A stretch of DNA of 44,716 nucleotides from Gammaproteobacteria bacterium (GTDB taxonomy: Bacteria > Pseudomonadota > Gammaproteobacteria > SZUA-140): contig JAKISP010000035.1 in assembly GCA_021648525.1 (NCBI GenBank), forward strand, positions 1 through 44,716, written 5' to 3'. Both the position numbers and the translations under genes were made by a program. Of the stretch, positions 44,590 to 44,716 are shown piece after piece. The number at the start of each line of letters is the position of its first letter. The first letter of the stretch is position 1. Under the pieces are notes generated by a model. The model was not told the origin of the DNA. It ran no database searches and was given only the letters and a program-made list of their open reading frames with translations.

Positions 44590-44716
44590 GTAAGCGCAAA
44601 ACAAACCACAGGGTTACACTTTAATACTTCATCAGATCTTGGCTAATGACACCTGGTAAGAGTGCTTCGATGGCTGCGACTGTTTCAGCCTTTGGCAGTT
44701 CGGTGAACAGATACCT
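44590..44716 (-). mobile_element. end of an IS66-family element
   Basis: The sequence from 44590 begins GTAAGCGCAAAACAAACC, matching the GTAAGCG terminal repeat typical of IS66 elements. It abuts the broken restriction gene exactly, and the C-terminus of an IS66 tnpC begins 31 bp inside. IS66 elements make 8-bp target duplications, so CGAGGTTT (44582-44589) should recur at the far end, outside the window. Confidence 0.75.
44621..44716 (-). CDS. tnpC: IS66 transposase TnpC, C-terminal part
   Basis: The last 31 residues are visible and end at the TAA at 44621-44623. RYLFTELPKAETVAAIEALLP is typical of the C-terminal tail of IS66 transposases (YLxxLFTELPxAxT...EALLPW). The rest of the gene lies to the right of the window, so its integrity cannot be judged. 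Confidence 0.75.
   Translation of the reverse strand, partial: RYLFTELPKAETVAAIEALLPGVISQDLMKY

Overview
The window reads as chromosomal DNA of a gammaproteobacterium of moderate base composition. The evidence is a class I (enterobacterial/Pseudomonas type) adenylate cyclase, an AlgZ-AlgR pair beside argH as in Pseudomonas, the glnA / DUF4124 / ntrB / ntrC arrangement with sigma-54 promoters, lptM-lysA, and two proteins with GlyGly-CTERM anchors. A PP-loop sulfurtransferase coupled to TusA is compatible with a sulfur-handling marine or symbiotic lineage, but that is inference and no species can be named.

Layout. 1-2.2 kb: a palindromic repeat, then algR-algZ on the minus strand, divergent from argH (2.4-3.8 kb). 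3.8-11.3 kb, minus strand: an HD-GYP response regulator, a 1779-residue hybrid kinase with three periplasmic sensor modules, and a PAS protein with a decayed GGDEF domain. 11.5-14.4 kb: cyaA, which appears to start at CTG. 14.6-22.3 kb: a two-gene unit with its own promoter, encoding an unrecognised secreted protein and a 2114-residue surface protein that carries two complete seven-repeat FG-GAP blocks. 22.4-24.5 kb: lptM, lysA and a methyltransferase. 25.0-29.7 kb: an ECF sigma factor (also with a likely CTG start), a probable anti-sigma factor, two small exported proteins, an outer-membrane barrel and a DUF4382 lipoprotein, closed by a strong terminator. 29.8-34.3 kb: trmL (minus), a class 1B dihydroorotate dehydrogenase, a pterin dehydratase and a second GlyGly-CTERM protein. 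34.3-41.2 kb, minus strand: an isoprenylcysteine methyltransferase-like protein, ntrC-ntrB, a DUF4124 protein, glnA, tusA and a PP-loop ATPase.

41.4 kb to the right edge is decaying mobile DNA: an internally deleted IS5-type element with both ends intact, a tyrosine integrase with an in-frame amber codon, and the start of a type III-like restriction gene with an amber at codon 4. An IS66 element, whose end and tnpC terminus are visible, cuts that restriction gene.

Themes. Signalling is dense: LytTR, HD-GYP, hybrid kinase, cAMP, ECF sigma and NtrBC. Nitrogen control is readable at sequence level: sigma-54 promoters lie before glnA and ntrB, with an NtrC-type palindrome upstream of ntrB. Surface biology is prominent: two GlyGly-CTERM substrates, the propeller protein and the ECF-linked envelope set. 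The best candidates for undescribed biology are the 14.6-22.3 kb secreted pair, the triple-sensor kinase with its HD-GYP partner, and the ECF envelope operon.
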